NCBI GenBank assembly: GCA_039930045.1
Contig: JBDSQB010000018.1
Location: 62,001 to 126,000 of the forward strand
Length of the DNA: 64,000 nucleotides
Direction: 5' to 3'
DNA from: Chthoniobacterales bacterium
GTDB taxonomy: Bacteria > Verrucomicrobiota > Verrucomicrobiia > Chthoniobacterales > DASVRZ01
Shown: one piece after another, positions 1 to 8,794 of the stretch
How positions within the stretch are numbered: position 1 is the stretch's first letter
Layout of the letters: each line of letters starts with the position of its first letter
The notes under the pieces: model-generated
What the model was told of the DNA's origin: nothing
What the model saw: only the letters and a program-made list of their open reading frames with translations
The model's database searches: none
Position numbers and translations under genes: made by a program

Positions 1-447
1 ATAAACCGGATGAAAAACGATCAGCGTGAAATGCAGCACGTGATAGATCACGAAACAAAGAACGGTGATTCCGCTCAGAGCCATCCAGCGCGAGGCGGCG
101 GTGGATTTCTGAGGAGTGACCTTGGAGTATTTGGCGGGACGCGCCTTTCGGTTTTCGATGACCAAGGCAATCGTGGTGATGATGTGGACTACGAAAATAA
201 AGAGGAGTCCCAGTCGGATGATCCAGAGAAGGGGGCCGAGCGACTGGAGTTTGGCGGCGTAGTTGTTAAAGATTTCCTTGTCCGGCAGAAAGAACTGGAG
301 GTTGCCCACCAAGTGGCCCATGACGAACCCGAGAAGTCCGAGCCCCGTCAGTGCCACGATCCATTTCCGTCCAATGGAAGACGTGGCAAAACTCAGCAAC
401 GGGGACTTGGCGAAACTTCCGAGTGAGGACGTGGAGGGAACCGGCAT
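1..447 (-). CDS. sdhC: Succinate dehydrogenase cytochrome b subunit, 3'-truncated by window edge
   Basis: Membrane anchor of succinate dehydrogenase/fumarate reductase (cytochrome b558 type), which passes electrons from succinate to quinone. The 149 visible residues run from ATG at 447 to the window edge without a stop. They contain hydrophobic segments at about residues 29-48, 72-92 and 121-140. Family hallmarks are visible: FVMGHLVGNLQFF in the first helix and FVIYHVLHFT in the third, whose histidines fit heme ligands. The rest of the gene, and probably the flavoprotein and iron-sulfur subunits, would lie left of the window. Family membership rests on these motifs and length; the missing C-terminus cannot be judged. 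Confidence 0.85.
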   Translation of the reverse strand, partial: MPVPSTSSLGSFAKSPLLSFATSSIGRKWIVALTGLGLLGFVMGHLVGNLQFFLPDKEIFNNYAAKLQSLGPLLWIIRLGLLFIFVVHIITTIALVIENRKARPAKYSKVTPQKSTAASRWMALSGITVLCFVIYHVLHFTLIVFHPVY

Positions 448-495
448 GGCAGCAGAGTATTAATTTTGCTAATATTGTCAATGTTTCGGGAAAGC

Positions 496-2610
496 TTATT
501 TGGGGACGTCGAGTGCCAGCGCCATGGCTTGGGTTTCGGTGAGACTTTTTGCGAGATAACTCCAGATGAGCTGTAGCTCCGGACCGGGTGGCTGCGGGGG
601 CAGGGGACATGATTGCAGATCGCCGAAATGGGCTTCGTTGGCCTCGACGAAGGCGGCGAGCTTTTCCAGACGCTGATCCAGTTCCTTGATAGGCTGGTCA
701 AATGAGTCGCAGCCGACTGGACTCTCGGCGAGATGCACGGCAATGGCGGTGAGGGCGCGGGTGATGCGTTGATTGTAAGTGGTCAGCGCGGTGCCGCGAT
801 CCGCCGCCAGCTCGGCGATTCCTGGCTCGGCGAGCAGGCGCTGCAACGAAGTGGAGGCGTAGCGACTGGCGTTTTCCGCCTTGCGTTTGCTGGCGAGAAC
901 CTCCTCGAAGTCGCTGCTCGGCGCGCTCAGATGGCGGGCGATGGAGGCAAGATAAACCCGGTTTGCGCGAATCGATGCCGCGAGCAGCGTATTGAATTTT
1001 CCACCCTCCCAGATCGGCCAGAAAAGCAGCGCGGCCACCAGGGCCACCGCGCCGCCTGCGGCATTGCAAAGCAGCCGGCTGACCGTGAAATCCAAGTGGA
1101 CCGGGCCGATGGTTTCCGTGAGGAGCACGATCATAATGGTTACAAAAAAGACCGCGCGTCCGTAGCGCAGCTTCACGTAGTAAGCGAAGCCGAACGACAT
1201 CAAACCGGCCAGCCCATCGAGTAGGAGCAGCGGCATTTTGATCCAAAGCAAAGCGCTCCCGAGCAAGCTGCCGGCAAACGTCCCTCCGATGCGCTGCGCC
1301 GCGCGTTCGCGAGTCGAGCCAAAGTCCGGTTGCAGCACGACGACCATCGTAAACGGAATCCAATACCCGTGCGGAATCTGGAACGCCTTGTAAACCGCCA
1401 CGCCGCCCATCATCACCAGCGCCATGCGCAAGGCGTGGCGCACCAGCACGGGATCGACCTGCGACGCGGGGTTCATCCAGACAGCGACGGAGCGGATGGA
1501 TTTCCCACCCAGATCGGGCAGGCGCGAGGGAAATCTGGCCATGCCCTGCGGCCCGTGGTCGATGGTGGTTGCCAGCGTGGCGTCGATCCGCGGAAGGATG
1601 AGCGCGATCTTGCCGAGCGCGTCCTGGAGTTGAGTTAGATCGTTATCTGACGCGTCGGTCGGGGCGATTTGCTCCTCGCAGACGTGGATTAAATGCAGGC
1701 AGCGCTGGATGCGCACCTCGGTCGCGGCGAAATTTTCCGACCGGTGCGAGATCAGAGTGATCGCCACGGAGCGCGCCGTGTCGCTCAGCGCCTTGATGAC
1801 GGAATCCATCGTCGGCAGATGCGGCGCGAACGATGGGGAAGTCATCAGCGGTTCCCAGGCAGCGTGCAATCCGGTCACGCGCATCGCCAGATGCACGACC
1901 TCGCGGCGCATCTCCTCCAGATGCTGGAGCAGGGCAGTGCGGCGCTTGTTTTCGGCGGCGCCGAGAATCACGAAAGTCCGGTCCAGAGCCAGGCGCAGCT
2001 CGCGTTCTTTCTCCATCATCAGCCCGACTGGCGCCACGGCTCCGTCGAGCGGCGGACGCATGCTGGCGATCACGTCGGAGAGAGCGACCCATGTTTCGCC
2101 GACCGCGTAGCGTAGAGGATGTTGCGGGCGGAAGAGCCAGAAAACCACGTGCAGCAACGCCGTTCCCGCGCCTCCGATAAAGATCAAACCCGCCAGGTGC
2201 CAGCCGTGCGCCAGCGTGCCGGGTTGGGAGAGCCCGAGCAGAAACAACAGCACCGACGCCACGCTGAGATGTGCGCCATAATCTGCGCTGAGATGACGCC
2301 ACACGCCTCCGAGCAGCGCCAGAAAACCCGCCGCCAGGATCGACGCGACCAGGCTCCCTCCGCACCACACGCCGAGCACCGCCGCAAAGGCGACCGCTGC
2401 CGTGATCGTGGCCAGAATGACAAGCCGCATCCCATACGCGCCGCGCAGATCGGGCAGCGCCATGGTCTGCGCAGACATGGCGATGAGAATGGCGTCGGAC
2501 GTTCTCCCCAGCCAGTGGCAGATGAGCAGCGGTATGAGAAAAGCCACACTCGCACGGAAGCCCCGCCGGAACTCCGGCCGCAGGGTAAAATCTTCCGGGA
2601 GACGCCACAT
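496..2610 (-). CDS. FUSC-family inner-membrane protein (aromatic acid exporter-like)
   Basis: A 704-residue membrane protein with two hydrophobic blocks, about residues 20-160 and 395-520, each with several helices, followed by soluble regions. This is the arrangement of the YccS/AaeB-like FUSC (fusaric acid resistance) family. The second block contains GYWIPFTMVVVLQPDFG and FGFAYYVKLRYGRAVFFVT, typical of the FUSC core. Relatives export aromatic acids or other small organic compounds, usually without a known substrate. The gene is monocistronic here, 48 bp from sdhC. The start at 2610 is the first ATG and leads directly into the first hydrophobic block. The opposite strand is full of open frames because of the GC-rich third codon positions; these are not genes. 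Confidence 0.8.
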   Translation of the reverse strand: MWRLPEDFTLRPEFRRGFRASVAFLIPLLICHWLGRTSDAILIAMSAQTMALPDLRGAYGMRLVILATITAAVAFAAVLGVWCGGSLVASILAAGFLALLGGVWRHLSADYGAHLSVASVLLFLLGLSQPGTLAHGWHLAGLIFIGGAGTALLHVVFWLFRPQHPLRYAVGETWVALSDVIASMRPPLDGAVAPVGLMMEKERELRLALDRTFVILGAAENKRRTALLQHLEEMRREVVHLAMRVTGLHAAWEPLMTSPSFAPHLPTMDSVIKALSDTARSVAITLISHRSENFAATEVRIQRCLHLIHVCEEQIAPTDASDNDLTQLQDALGKIALILPRIDATLATTIDHGPQGMARFPSRLPDLGGKSIRSVAVWMNPASQVDPVLVRHALRMALVMMGGVAVYKAFQIPHGYWIPFTMVVVLQPDFGSTRERAAQRIGGTFAGSLLGSALLWIKMPLLLLDGLAGLMSFGFAYYVKLRYGRAVFFVTIMIVLLTETIGPVHLDFTVSRLLCNAAGGAVALVAALLFWPIWEGGKFNTLLAASIRANRVYLASIARHLSAPSSDFEEVLASKRKAENASRYASTSLQRLLAEPGIAELAADRGTALTTYNQRITRALTAIAVHLAESPVGCDSFDQPIKELDQRLEKLAAFVEANEAHFGDLQSCPLPPQPPGPELQLIWSYLAKSLTETQAMALALDVPK

Positions 2611-2664
2611 GAATGAGCCCGCAGAATAAAGACCCTCTACCGCAAACTCAAGCGGCTGACCTTT

Positions 2665-2877
2665 TCAGGACGTTTTTTTCGAAAAAAGCCGCCGGACGAC
2701 GTGGCCTTTCCACATCCACAATCCAGACGCCGCAATCATCGGAAACGCTACATACCGGGTCACGGGCGCGTAGTCCGGCAGCTCTGCAAACGGACTGTAA
2801 ATGTAACCAATAATCGGAATGCTAAAGACGATGTGAATCCATCGACAGATCGTGCGTTGAGTGGCGTCGCTAATCAT
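2665..2877 (-). CDS. Small conserved two-helix membrane protein
   Basis: A 70-residue protein with two hydrophobic segments (about residues 11-27 and 41-56) joined by a short loop with IYSPFAELPDYAPVTRY, and a basic C-terminus. I recognise the pattern 'IHIVFSIPIIGYIYSPF ... SGLWMWKG' as that of a short conserved family seen in many environmental bacteria, but I know no function. It lies 54 bp upstream of the FUSC gene in the same direction and could be co-transcribed with it. A 66-codon frame on the other strand covers the same DNA and shows no family features. Confidence 0.65.
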   Translation of the reverse strand: MISDATQRTICRWIHIVFSIPIIGYIYSPFAELPDYAPVTRYVAFPMIAASGLWMWKGHVVRRLFSKKTS

Positions 2878-2996
2878 GGAGTTCCTTTCTTGTGAGAATT
2901 TGTGGCAGACATTTTACAATTCGTGCCTCGCACGTTTTCGCTTGTTTCGCAGCGGAAAAATAAAACAAGAGTTTGGGAATAAGAGGAAGCTTCAAC

Positions 2997-3737
2997 TCAG
3001 TGTCCGGCGGGCTGGAGCAGTTTGCTTTTGGGGATTTGGATTGTGCCGCCGTTGGTTTGGCGGACCCAGACGGCGGTGGGGTCGCTGACGACGATCTGGC
3101 CGTGGATGACGCTGCCGTCCTTCAGACGAATGGCGTCGTCGCGGGTTTTCACGGGCACTGCGGAATGGCTTTCGCTGGAGGAAGCTGTCGGAGTGGCGGG
3201 GCGCACGAGGCGGACGGGGAGGAATTTCCTGCCGTGGCAGACAGGGCAGACGATGTGGCCGGTGCTCTGGCAGATTTTGCACGGGACTTTGGCTTTGCCG
3301 CCGCAGACGGGGCAGGCGCCGATGTTCACGGCCTTGTGGTCGCGCATTTCGATGACCTGGCCAACGTGCGCCGTGGTCCAGGCGGCGTGTCCGCCGGGGT
3401 AGGTGAATTTCTGCCAGAGTTCCTTGGGGTCGTGACCTGGCACGTCCATGTGTTCCCAGCGGCCTACGGAGAGTTTCAGGCATTTGCCGGGGCAATCGAC
3501 CCAGCCTTCGGCGCAATGCGGTGCGGTGCAGCGAATGGTTCCGGAGCCCTGGCAGCGGGTGCAAGGTGCCAGGGGTGTGCCGGTTACCGGGTCTACGGGC
3601 GGGGTGACGCTGGCTGGAGTGGCATCGCCGCTGGCCGGGGAAACGGAGGCCACTACAGCGGTGTCGTTGCGGTGAAGGTAACGATACCCGCCGTAGCACG
3701 CGCCGCAGAGGACGAGAAAGAAGAGAAAAGACCTCAT
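2997..3737 (-). CDS. Exported or anchored protein with DnaJ-like CXXCXGXG zinc fingers
   Basis: A 246-residue protein with an N-terminal hydrophobic segment (residues 2-19) and no J-domain. It has two cysteine-rich clusters: CTRCQGSG with CTAPHC and CPGKC at about 59-88, and CPVCGGK with CKICQSTG and CPVCHGRK at about 142-172. These resemble DnaJ-type zinc-binding repeats. The C-terminus (about 200-240) has a short beta-rich motif, LKDGSVIHGQIVVSDPTAVWVRQTNGGTI... in segments, typical of small SH3- or Sm-like modules. The likely role is a periplasmic zinc-binding or protein-interaction factor. No enzyme activity can be assigned, and the neighbours do not help. Confidence 0.6.
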   Translation of the reverse strand: MRSFLFFLVLCGACYGGYRYLHRNDTAVVASVSPASGDATPASVTPPVDPVTGTPLAPCTRCQGSGTIRCTAPHCAEGWVDCPGKCLKLSVGRWEHMDVPGHDPKELWQKFTYPGGHAAWTTAHVGQVIEMRDHKAVNIGACPVCGGKAKVPCKICQSTGHIVCPVCHGRKFLPVRLVRPATPTASSSESHSAVPVKTRDDAIRLKDGSVIHGQIVVSDPTAVWVRQTNGGTIQIPKSKLLQPAGH

Positions 3738-3761
3738 GGATGGAAACGTTGGGGCAGGTAG

Positions 3762-4247
3762 TTAAATGACGGACTTCGAGTTGTGCTGGTGCTGATAACG
3801 TTCGAGGGATTTCTCGACGATCCAGTAAGAGACGAGTGAGATCGGAATGGCGAAGGCGAGCGACCCGAGGAACATGGGCCAGAGGACTTGCAGTGTTTTC
3901 AGGTGAAACCAGTCACGCCAATGCCCTTCGCCCATGTGTAAGTGGGGCGGGAAGCGGTGCGGATGACTCAGGAGCCAGTAGCCGAGGTCGTATTCCCAGC
4001 GCAGGATGATGGGCCAGACGGGAGTAAGAATGTCATGGAAACTGACCGCAACGGCGGCGGCGATTTTGCTGCAACGAAAGACCCAGGCGCAGGCAATGGA
4101 GAACAAGGTCTTTAGCCCCGTGAGCGGGGTGAATCCCCAAAACATCCCGATGGCGACGCCGCCCGCAACGGCATGGGGCTGGTCGCGGATCTGGTGCAAG
4201 GCAGCGAATTGTGCGCGGGCGAATTGCTTCAGGTTCCAAGTTTTCAA
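3762..4247 (-). CDS. DUF2062 membrane protein
   Basis: About 161 residues with the DUF2062 core: 'GGVAIGMFWGFTPLTGLKTLF' in two pieces, then a second hydrophobic stretch 'VWPIILRWEYDLGYWLL', and a C-terminal helix at about residues 131-152. The family is an integral membrane protein of unknown function, often near lipid or glycan synthesis genes. The start is uncertain. The open frame runs on into the protease gene upstream, but the reading 5' of residue 1 has no family similarity, so I chose TTG at 4247 (MKTWNLKQFAR). That leaves a 61-bp gap to the upstream stop. Family call good, start moderate. Confidence 0.65.
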   Translation of the reverse strand: MKTWNLKQFARAQFAALHQIRDQPHAVAGGVAIGMFWGFTPLTGLKTLFSIACAWVFRCSKIAAAVAVSFHDILTPVWPIILRWEYDLGYWLLSHPHRFPPHLHMGEGHWRDWFHLKTLQVLWPMFLGSLAFAIPISLVSYWIVEKSLERYQHQHNSKSVI

Positions 4248-4308
4248 GAGTGCGGAGTTGCAACCTATTCGCGCGGCTCGCGAAGGCTGAATGCCGGAAA
4301 AAGGTTTC

Positions 4309-6015
4309 CTACGGCGTGGTGGAATTAAGCGAGCGGGTGAAGCCGGAGTAGATCTCGTCGCGGAAGCGGCTTTCGTCGGCCACGGTGCGGCGAAAATAGT
4401 CATAGGCGTTGCGGCTGTCGAAGGCGCGGACATCGGTTTGCGAGGCGGTGCGCAGGTTGGCGAGCAGCTCGCGCACGGCGAAGGAGCGGTCGGCGTCGCT
4501 CATGTGCGAGCCTGTGCGGATGCGGCTGGCGTAGGTGTCGAGGGCGCGCTGGATGCCGACGTTGTGGTAGCTGGAGGCAAACAATTTCTTGGCTCTGGCA
4601 TCGGCGAAGAGTTGCTGAAATTCCTCGCCAGTGGTCTGGATGCTGGAGGCTTGGGCGGATTGCGCGTAGAAGCGGGGCCAGTTGATGGGTTCCCACGTTT
4701 GCACGTTGTCGATGCGATAGCCGAAACGGCGGATGGTTTCCTTGACGGCTTTGTCGGCCTTCTCTCCGGTTGCGGTTTTTTCGTCGGTATCGGCCACTTT
4801 CTTGGTGACGAGGTAGGTGGCGATGCCGATGACTTTTCCGGTAGCGCTGTGAATGATCGGACTGCCGCTGTTGCCGGGGACGAATGGGGCATCGACTTCG
4901 ACCAGATTAGGGCCCATGCCGACGATGTGGCCTTGAAATGGATGGATTACGCCCTGGCCCTCAGCATTGCCCAGCACGACGATGGCGTCGCCGATTTTGA
5001 TGTTGGAATCGGCCTCGGACATGACTTCGAGTGCGGCGGTGCCGGCGGGCATCTTGATCTTGCAAATGTCGTGATCGACAGCGAGGAAGGCGGGCCCATT
5101 GGCGGTGACGGCGCCGCCGATGGTCGAGAAGCGCGGATGGGGATTATTGCTGAGAACGTGGGCGTTGGTCAGGAGCCAGGGCTCGCCATTGAAGTTGCAA
5201 ACAAAGCCGCTACCCATGCCTTTGTCGCCCTGGACAACGATGAGACTGGCCCGGTTTTTGTTAATCATCTCGCCCGTGGCTGCGGAGGGAATCTCCGGGA
5301 TCGGCAGGCCGGCAGCGGCGGGCGGGGTGCCATCGGCGCTGGCAACCGCTGGCGTTGAAGAGGAGGCGGCAACATCCATGGTCGAAGCTCCCGACAGGAC
5401 GTCGGCCACCTTGGAGTGGTCGATGGAGACCGTCGCCAGCCAGGAGTCAAATTCCCCCTGGGCCACGGGGTCGGTGGGGTCGTATTGCCAATAGCAACGA
5501 AAGCTGGATTGCGGAAAACGATTGATGGTCACGCAGTTAAAGATGCGCTTCTGCCCATCCGCAGCGACGCCGTCGATGGTGCCCAGGAGGACGTTGCGAG
5601 GTCCGTCGGCATGGCCTTTTTCACTCATGCGTCCGGAGGTAAATCCGCTGGCGAGGACGAGTTCGTTGAGACGCGCGAGCATTTCCTTCCGGGCCATGGG
5701 TCCGGCGTGACCTCCAAATGAATCATCGCGCAACAGGGTGAGGCTGGCCGAGCGTTTGGCGTCCCCCGACCTGGCCTGCGCCAGCAACACCAGCGTGTCG
5801 GGGTCGTCGAAGGACTGGTGCCGATCCTTTGGCGGCTCGGAGGTATTCAGGACGCTCGTCTTCCAACCGGGCGGGAGCACGAGGGAAAGTCCGCCACCGA
5901 AGACGGTCTCACCCGCTGCGGCGTCCGGCGCCTGGGCGAGCACGGCTGGCGTTCCCGTGGCAATGATGAAGGCCAGCATGGGTAGGAAAATCCACTGCAG
6001 AAACGTAAGGCGCAT
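4309..6015 (-). CDS. Secreted trypsin-like (S1/HtrA-type) serine protease
   Basis: About 568 residues. The signal peptide begins MRLTFLQWIFLPMLAF and probably ends near AVLAQ. An N-terminal beta-rich domain (about 30-200) is followed by a chymotrypsin-fold domain. The catalytic triad can be read as His in LLTNAHVLS, Asp in VDHDICKIKMP and Ser in GNSGSP, in the right order and spacing. A C-terminal helical domain (about 430-560) has no recognised family. There is no PDZ domain, so it is not a standard DegP. An in-frame ATG at 6051 would add 12 residues before the signal peptide; I prefer 6015 because it leaves a normal n-region. The likely role is protein quality control or processing outside the cytoplasm. 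Confidence 0.7.
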   Translation of the reverse strand: MRLTFLQWIFLPMLAFIIATGTPAVLAQAPDAAAGETVFGGGLSLVLPPGWKTSVLNTSEPPKDRHQSFDDPDTLVLLAQARSGDAKRSASLTLLRDDSFGGHAGPMARKEMLARLNELVLASGFTSGRMSEKGHADGPRNVLLGTIDGVAADGQKRIFNCVTINRFPQSSFRCYWQYDPTDPVAQGEFDSWLATVSIDHSKVADVLSGASTMDVAASSSTPAVASADGTPPAAAGLPIPEIPSAATGEMINKNRASLIVVQGDKGMGSGFVCNFNGEPWLLTNAHVLSNNPHPRFSTIGGAVTANGPAFLAVDHDICKIKMPAGTAALEVMSEADSNIKIGDAIVVLGNAEGQGVIHPFQGHIVGMGPNLVEVDAPFVPGNSGSPIIHSATGKVIGIATYLVTKKVADTDEKTATGEKADKAVKETIRRFGYRIDNVQTWEPINWPRFYAQSAQASSIQTTGEEFQQLFADARAKKLFASSYHNVGIQRALDTYASRIRTGSHMSDADRSFAVRELLANLRTASQTDVRAFDSRNAYDYFRRTVADESRFRDEIYSGFTRSLNSTTP

Positions 6016-6137
6016 GTCCGTGAGACAAACAGTGGTCCAGATAAAGATCAAACTCGATTCACGCTCGCACTGCCTGAACCGTCGGTTGACGCGCCCATGC
6101 CGAGCGATAAAGCTGTGGTCCCATCCCGTGCCTTTTC

Positions 6138-7430
6138 ATGAAACGAATTCTCTCTGCTTTTCTCATCCTCGTTGCGCTGGGTTCCTGGATTTCCGCCGCG
6201 CCGCTCGATCCGGTGCTGACTAGCTCCGACCTCTGGACGCAGACGCCGGAGACGTTCATGGCGGCAGGCGAACCGCTCGGCTTTGAGTGGACTTCAGCGG
6301 CGAAGGATTCCGCCCGCGCGGCGGTGAAGGATATGACGGCGTTTGGCCAGAAGGCGGTGGAATGCGTGGCGCGTTTCGAGGGCGGCGCGCTCAAGCAGAT
6401 GACGGTGGTTTTCTATGCGCGCGGCGATGCGGGCGAGATTTCGGAGACGCAATACGACACGCTGGTGCGGACGAGTTGCGAGGCATTGAACACGGCCACG
6501 CAGGTGAAGTTTGCCGTGCGCGGGAAAGATCAGACGAGCGCGGTGAAGGCGGAGGGCCTGGTCTGGACTACCCCGACGGGGCGTTACCTGCTCGAATACA
6601 GCAAGGTGCGCGAGATAAAGTCGATACACATCCCGTTTCGCGCGGAGTTTGTCCGGCTGGAAATGACGCCTCCCGAGAAGAAGCTGGGGCTGGCCGCGCA
6701 GATCCTGCAGGCCCCGAGCGGGAAATTCATCGGGTCGGAACACGTGAAGCGCGATCCGGCCACCGGCGATGTCTGGATCGGCGATGTGCCGATGGTGGAC
6801 CAGGGGCAGAAGGGCTATTGCGTGGTCGCGGCGACGGAGCGCGTAATGCGTTATTATGGCAACCCGGTCGATGCCAATGAACTCGCCCAGGTCGCCAATT
6901 CCTCGGCGGCTGGTGGCACGAGTTACGACGCCATGTACGAGGCGCTCAAGAAACTCAGCACCCGGTTGAAAGTGCGCGTGCACGAGATCGAAAAGACCGA
7001 CTACAAGGACGTCGTGCGCTTGATGGCCGACTACAATCGCAATGCGAAACGCTACAAGATGACGCCCATTCCCGATCAGGGAAACATGATCAGCCTGAGC
7101 AATGTCTATGAGGCGATGGATGGCAACGTGCTGAAGGAGACGCGCACGAAAAACCCCGGCGATCTCACGCGTTTCGAGCGTTCCCTTGAGGAGCACGTCA
7201 ACCGCGGCACACCCCTTCTCTGGACCGTGATGCTGGGCAAAATCCCCGAGAAAGGCGTCTCGGCCAATGCGGGCGGCCACATGCGATTGCTCATCGGCTA
7301 CAATGCGAAAACCTCGGAAGTGTTGTTCTCCGACACCTGGGGCGCGGGCCATGAACTGAAGCGGATGCCACTGGCCGACGCCTACACGATGACCACCGGC
7401 ACGATGTCGATCGAGCCTATGGGAACTTAG
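6138..7430 (+). CDS. Secreted C39-like cysteine peptidase
   Basis: 430 residues with a signal peptide (MKRILSAFLILVALGSWISA). An N-terminal half of unknown fold is followed by a papain-like C39_2 domain. The catalytic Cys is in VDQGQKGYCVVAATERVM at about residue 226, in the usual QxxxxxC arrangement. The His is in GGHMRLLIGYN (about residue 378), followed by an Asp in FSDTWG. Proteins of this architecture are common in PVC bacteria and have no known substrate. It is divergent from the protease gene at 4309-6015, with a 122-bp gap that must hold both promoters. Confidence 0.7.
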   Translation: MKRILSAFLILVALGSWISAAPLDPVLTSSDLWTQTPETFMAAGEPLGFEWTSAAKDSARAAVKDMTAFGQKAVECVARFEGGALKQMTVVFYARGDAGEISETQYDTLVRTSCEALNTATQVKFAVRGKDQTSAVKAEGLVWTTPTGRYLLEYSKVREIKSIHIPFRAEFVRLEMTPPEKKLGLAAQILQAPSGKFIGSEHVKRDPATGDVWIGDVPMVDQGQKGYCVVAATERVMRYYGNPVDANELAQVANSSAAGGTSYDAMYEALKKLSTRLKVRVHEIEKTDYKDVVRLMADYNRNAKRYKMTPIPDQGNMISLSNVYEAMDGNVLKETRTKNPGDLTRFERSLEEHVNRGTPLLWTVMLGKIPEKGVSANAGGHMRLLIGYNAKTSEVLFSDTWGAGHELKRMPLADAYTMTTGTMSIEPMGT

Positions 7431-7437
7431 ATCGTTA

Positions 7438-7605
7438 TCAATGCGTCGGCTTCGGCTGCAAAAATGCCAGGTCGAGATGATACTCGATGTGTCCGCACTG
7501 GCTGCAGACGGTGCGATACTGGCCTTTCTTGGGTCCGTCCGTGACAAGTTTGGGCAGGCTCATGTTCGCGTGACAATGGCTGCACTTTTCTCCGTGAGAG
7601 ATCAT
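7438..7605 (-). CDS. Small zinc-ribbon protein
   Basis: A 55-residue protein with two CxxC knuckles, CSHCHAN and CSQCG, 27 residues apart, forming a probable zinc ribbon. The frame stays open upstream to 7740, but that extension overlaps the TPR gene and is arginine/proline-rich nonsense, so the ATG at 7605 is preferred. The gene converges with the C39 peptidase gene, with 7 bp between the stops. The function is unknown; such short ribbons usually bind nucleic acid or protein. Confidence 0.5.
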   Translation of the reverse strand: MISHGEKCSHCHANMSLPKLVTDGPKKGQYRTVCSQCGHIEYHLDLAFLQPKPTH

Positions 7606-7661
7606 AGATGTGAGGGGTTGAGGGTTGGATGAACTTACCAAGACTCGGTTGTCATTAGGGT

Positions 7662-8270
7662 TTAGTCCATTCTCTTTGCTTCTTCGAGGTAGCGGCGGTC
7701 TTCGGCGTCCGCAGCGGTGAGCGCGAGGATTTTTTTCCATTCGAGTTGCGCTTCACTGGCGCGGTCCTGACGCTGGAGGTAGGCGGCGAGGTCGCCGTGG
7801 GTGGCGATGCTTTGCGGGGCGAGGCGCGTGGCCCGGCGGAAATACTTCTCGGCATCGACGGCGGAGGCTTCGGGGAAGGCCCCGTAAAGCGTGGCGGCGA
7901 GGGCTTTCAACACGGGGTTCAGCCGCAGGATGGAGTCGTGCCATTGGGCGAGGATGCGGCAGGCTTTGACGTTGGTGGGGTCGAGTCGCAGTCCGATCTC
8001 GGCCTCGGCTTTGATCTCCCGGGCGTAGGCGAGTTTGGTGCGGTTGTCGGTGAAATCGGTCATTTTTCCGAGGGCGATGGCGAGCGCGACGTGCGCCCGG
8101 CCATTCTGCGGATCGGCGGCAACGGCGGCGCGGGCGAGTTCCATTGCTTTCTCGGCGGCGAGCTTGGGGTCGGCTGCCGTCGTGGCGCTCCCGGCAGCCG
8201 TGGCGGATGGGGCCCCCAAAGTCAGGCAGCCGGGCAGGACGGCGGCGAGAAATAGCGCTCGATAATTCAC
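7662..8270 (-). CDS. TPR-repeat lipoprotein or exported protein (RMD-like)
   Basis: 202 residues. The N-terminus is hydrophobic with LPGC, a possible lipobox, at residues 13-16. Helical repeats follow: AMELARAAVAADPQNGRAHVALAIALGK, AEIGLRLDPTNVKACRILAQWH and YFRRATRLAPQSIATHGDLAAYL (given in pieces), which read as TPR units. The overall pattern matches the 'regulator of microtubule dynamics'-like bacterial TPR family. It is probably a scaffold at the cell envelope. It is divergent from the DUF423 gene, 37 bp away. Confidence 0.6.
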   Translation of the reverse strand: MNYRALFLAAVLPGCLTLGAPSATAAGSATTAADPKLAAEKAMELARAAVAADPQNGRAHVALAIALGKMTDFTDNRTKLAYAREIKAEAEIGLRLDPTNVKACRILAQWHDSILRLNPVLKALAATLYGAFPEASAVDAEKYFRRATRLAPQSIATHGDLAAYLQRQDRASEAQLEWKKILALTAADAEDRRYLEEAKRMD

Positions 8271-8307
8271 GACCCATGACTAGCTTTGCCCTCCGCGATT
8301 GACCAAC

Positions 8308-8670
8308 ATGAAATCCTCCACCGCCTTTCGCCTCGCCGCCGCGCTCGCCTTTCTCGGAGTGGCTCTGGGAGCGTTTGGCGCTCATGCGTTTTCCAGTCGG
8401 CTCATCGCGCTCGACACCGTGAAGCCCTGGGGCACGGCCTCGCTTTATCACCTGCTGCACGGGGTGGTGTTGCTGGTCCTCAGCCGCGAATACGCCGCGC
8501 GCCGCTGGAGCTGGTGGGCGTTTCTCATCGGCGTGCTGGTCTTCAGCGGGTCGCTCTACATTTACGCGCTCACGGGCGTGAAATGGCTGGCGATCATCAC
8601 GCCCTTCGGTGGTCTCGCGCTGCTGGCGGGGTGGGGAAGTCTGGTGCTGGGAAAAAACGAGCCGAGTTAG
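8308..8670 (+). CDS. DUF423 family membrane protein
   Basis: 120 residues with four hydrophobic segments. Family motifs are LGAFGAHAF near the N-terminus, GTASLYHLLHGVVLL in the second segment and FSGSLYIYALTGVKWLAIITPFGG (in pieces) in the last two. This is the YgdD/DUF423 family of small inner-membrane proteins without an established function. The frame is open from a TTG at 8299, but ATG 8308 (MKSSTAFRLAAAL) gives the family-typical start. Confidence 0.8.
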   Translation: MKSSTAFRLAAALAFLGVALGAFGAHAFSSRLIALDTVKPWGTASLYHLLHGVVLLVLSREYAARRWSWWAFLIGVLVFSGSLYIYALTGVKWLAIITPFGGLALLAGWGSLVLGKNEPS

Positions 8671-8794
8671 GGTGGAATCCGAGGCACTTAAGACCAATGC
8701 CCTTCACCAGGGTTGGCCACCTTGGAGGGCATCTGTCCTCAGATGCCGTTGATTCTGGCTTGTCGCGAAGTCGTCCGGCGAACAGTATAACGCC

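Noticed and set aside
2885-2990. Rho-independent terminator after the zinc-finger gene
   Set aside because: CTTGTTT/AAACAAG arms are separated by a long AT-rich loop and the T-run is poor, so pairing is not convincing.
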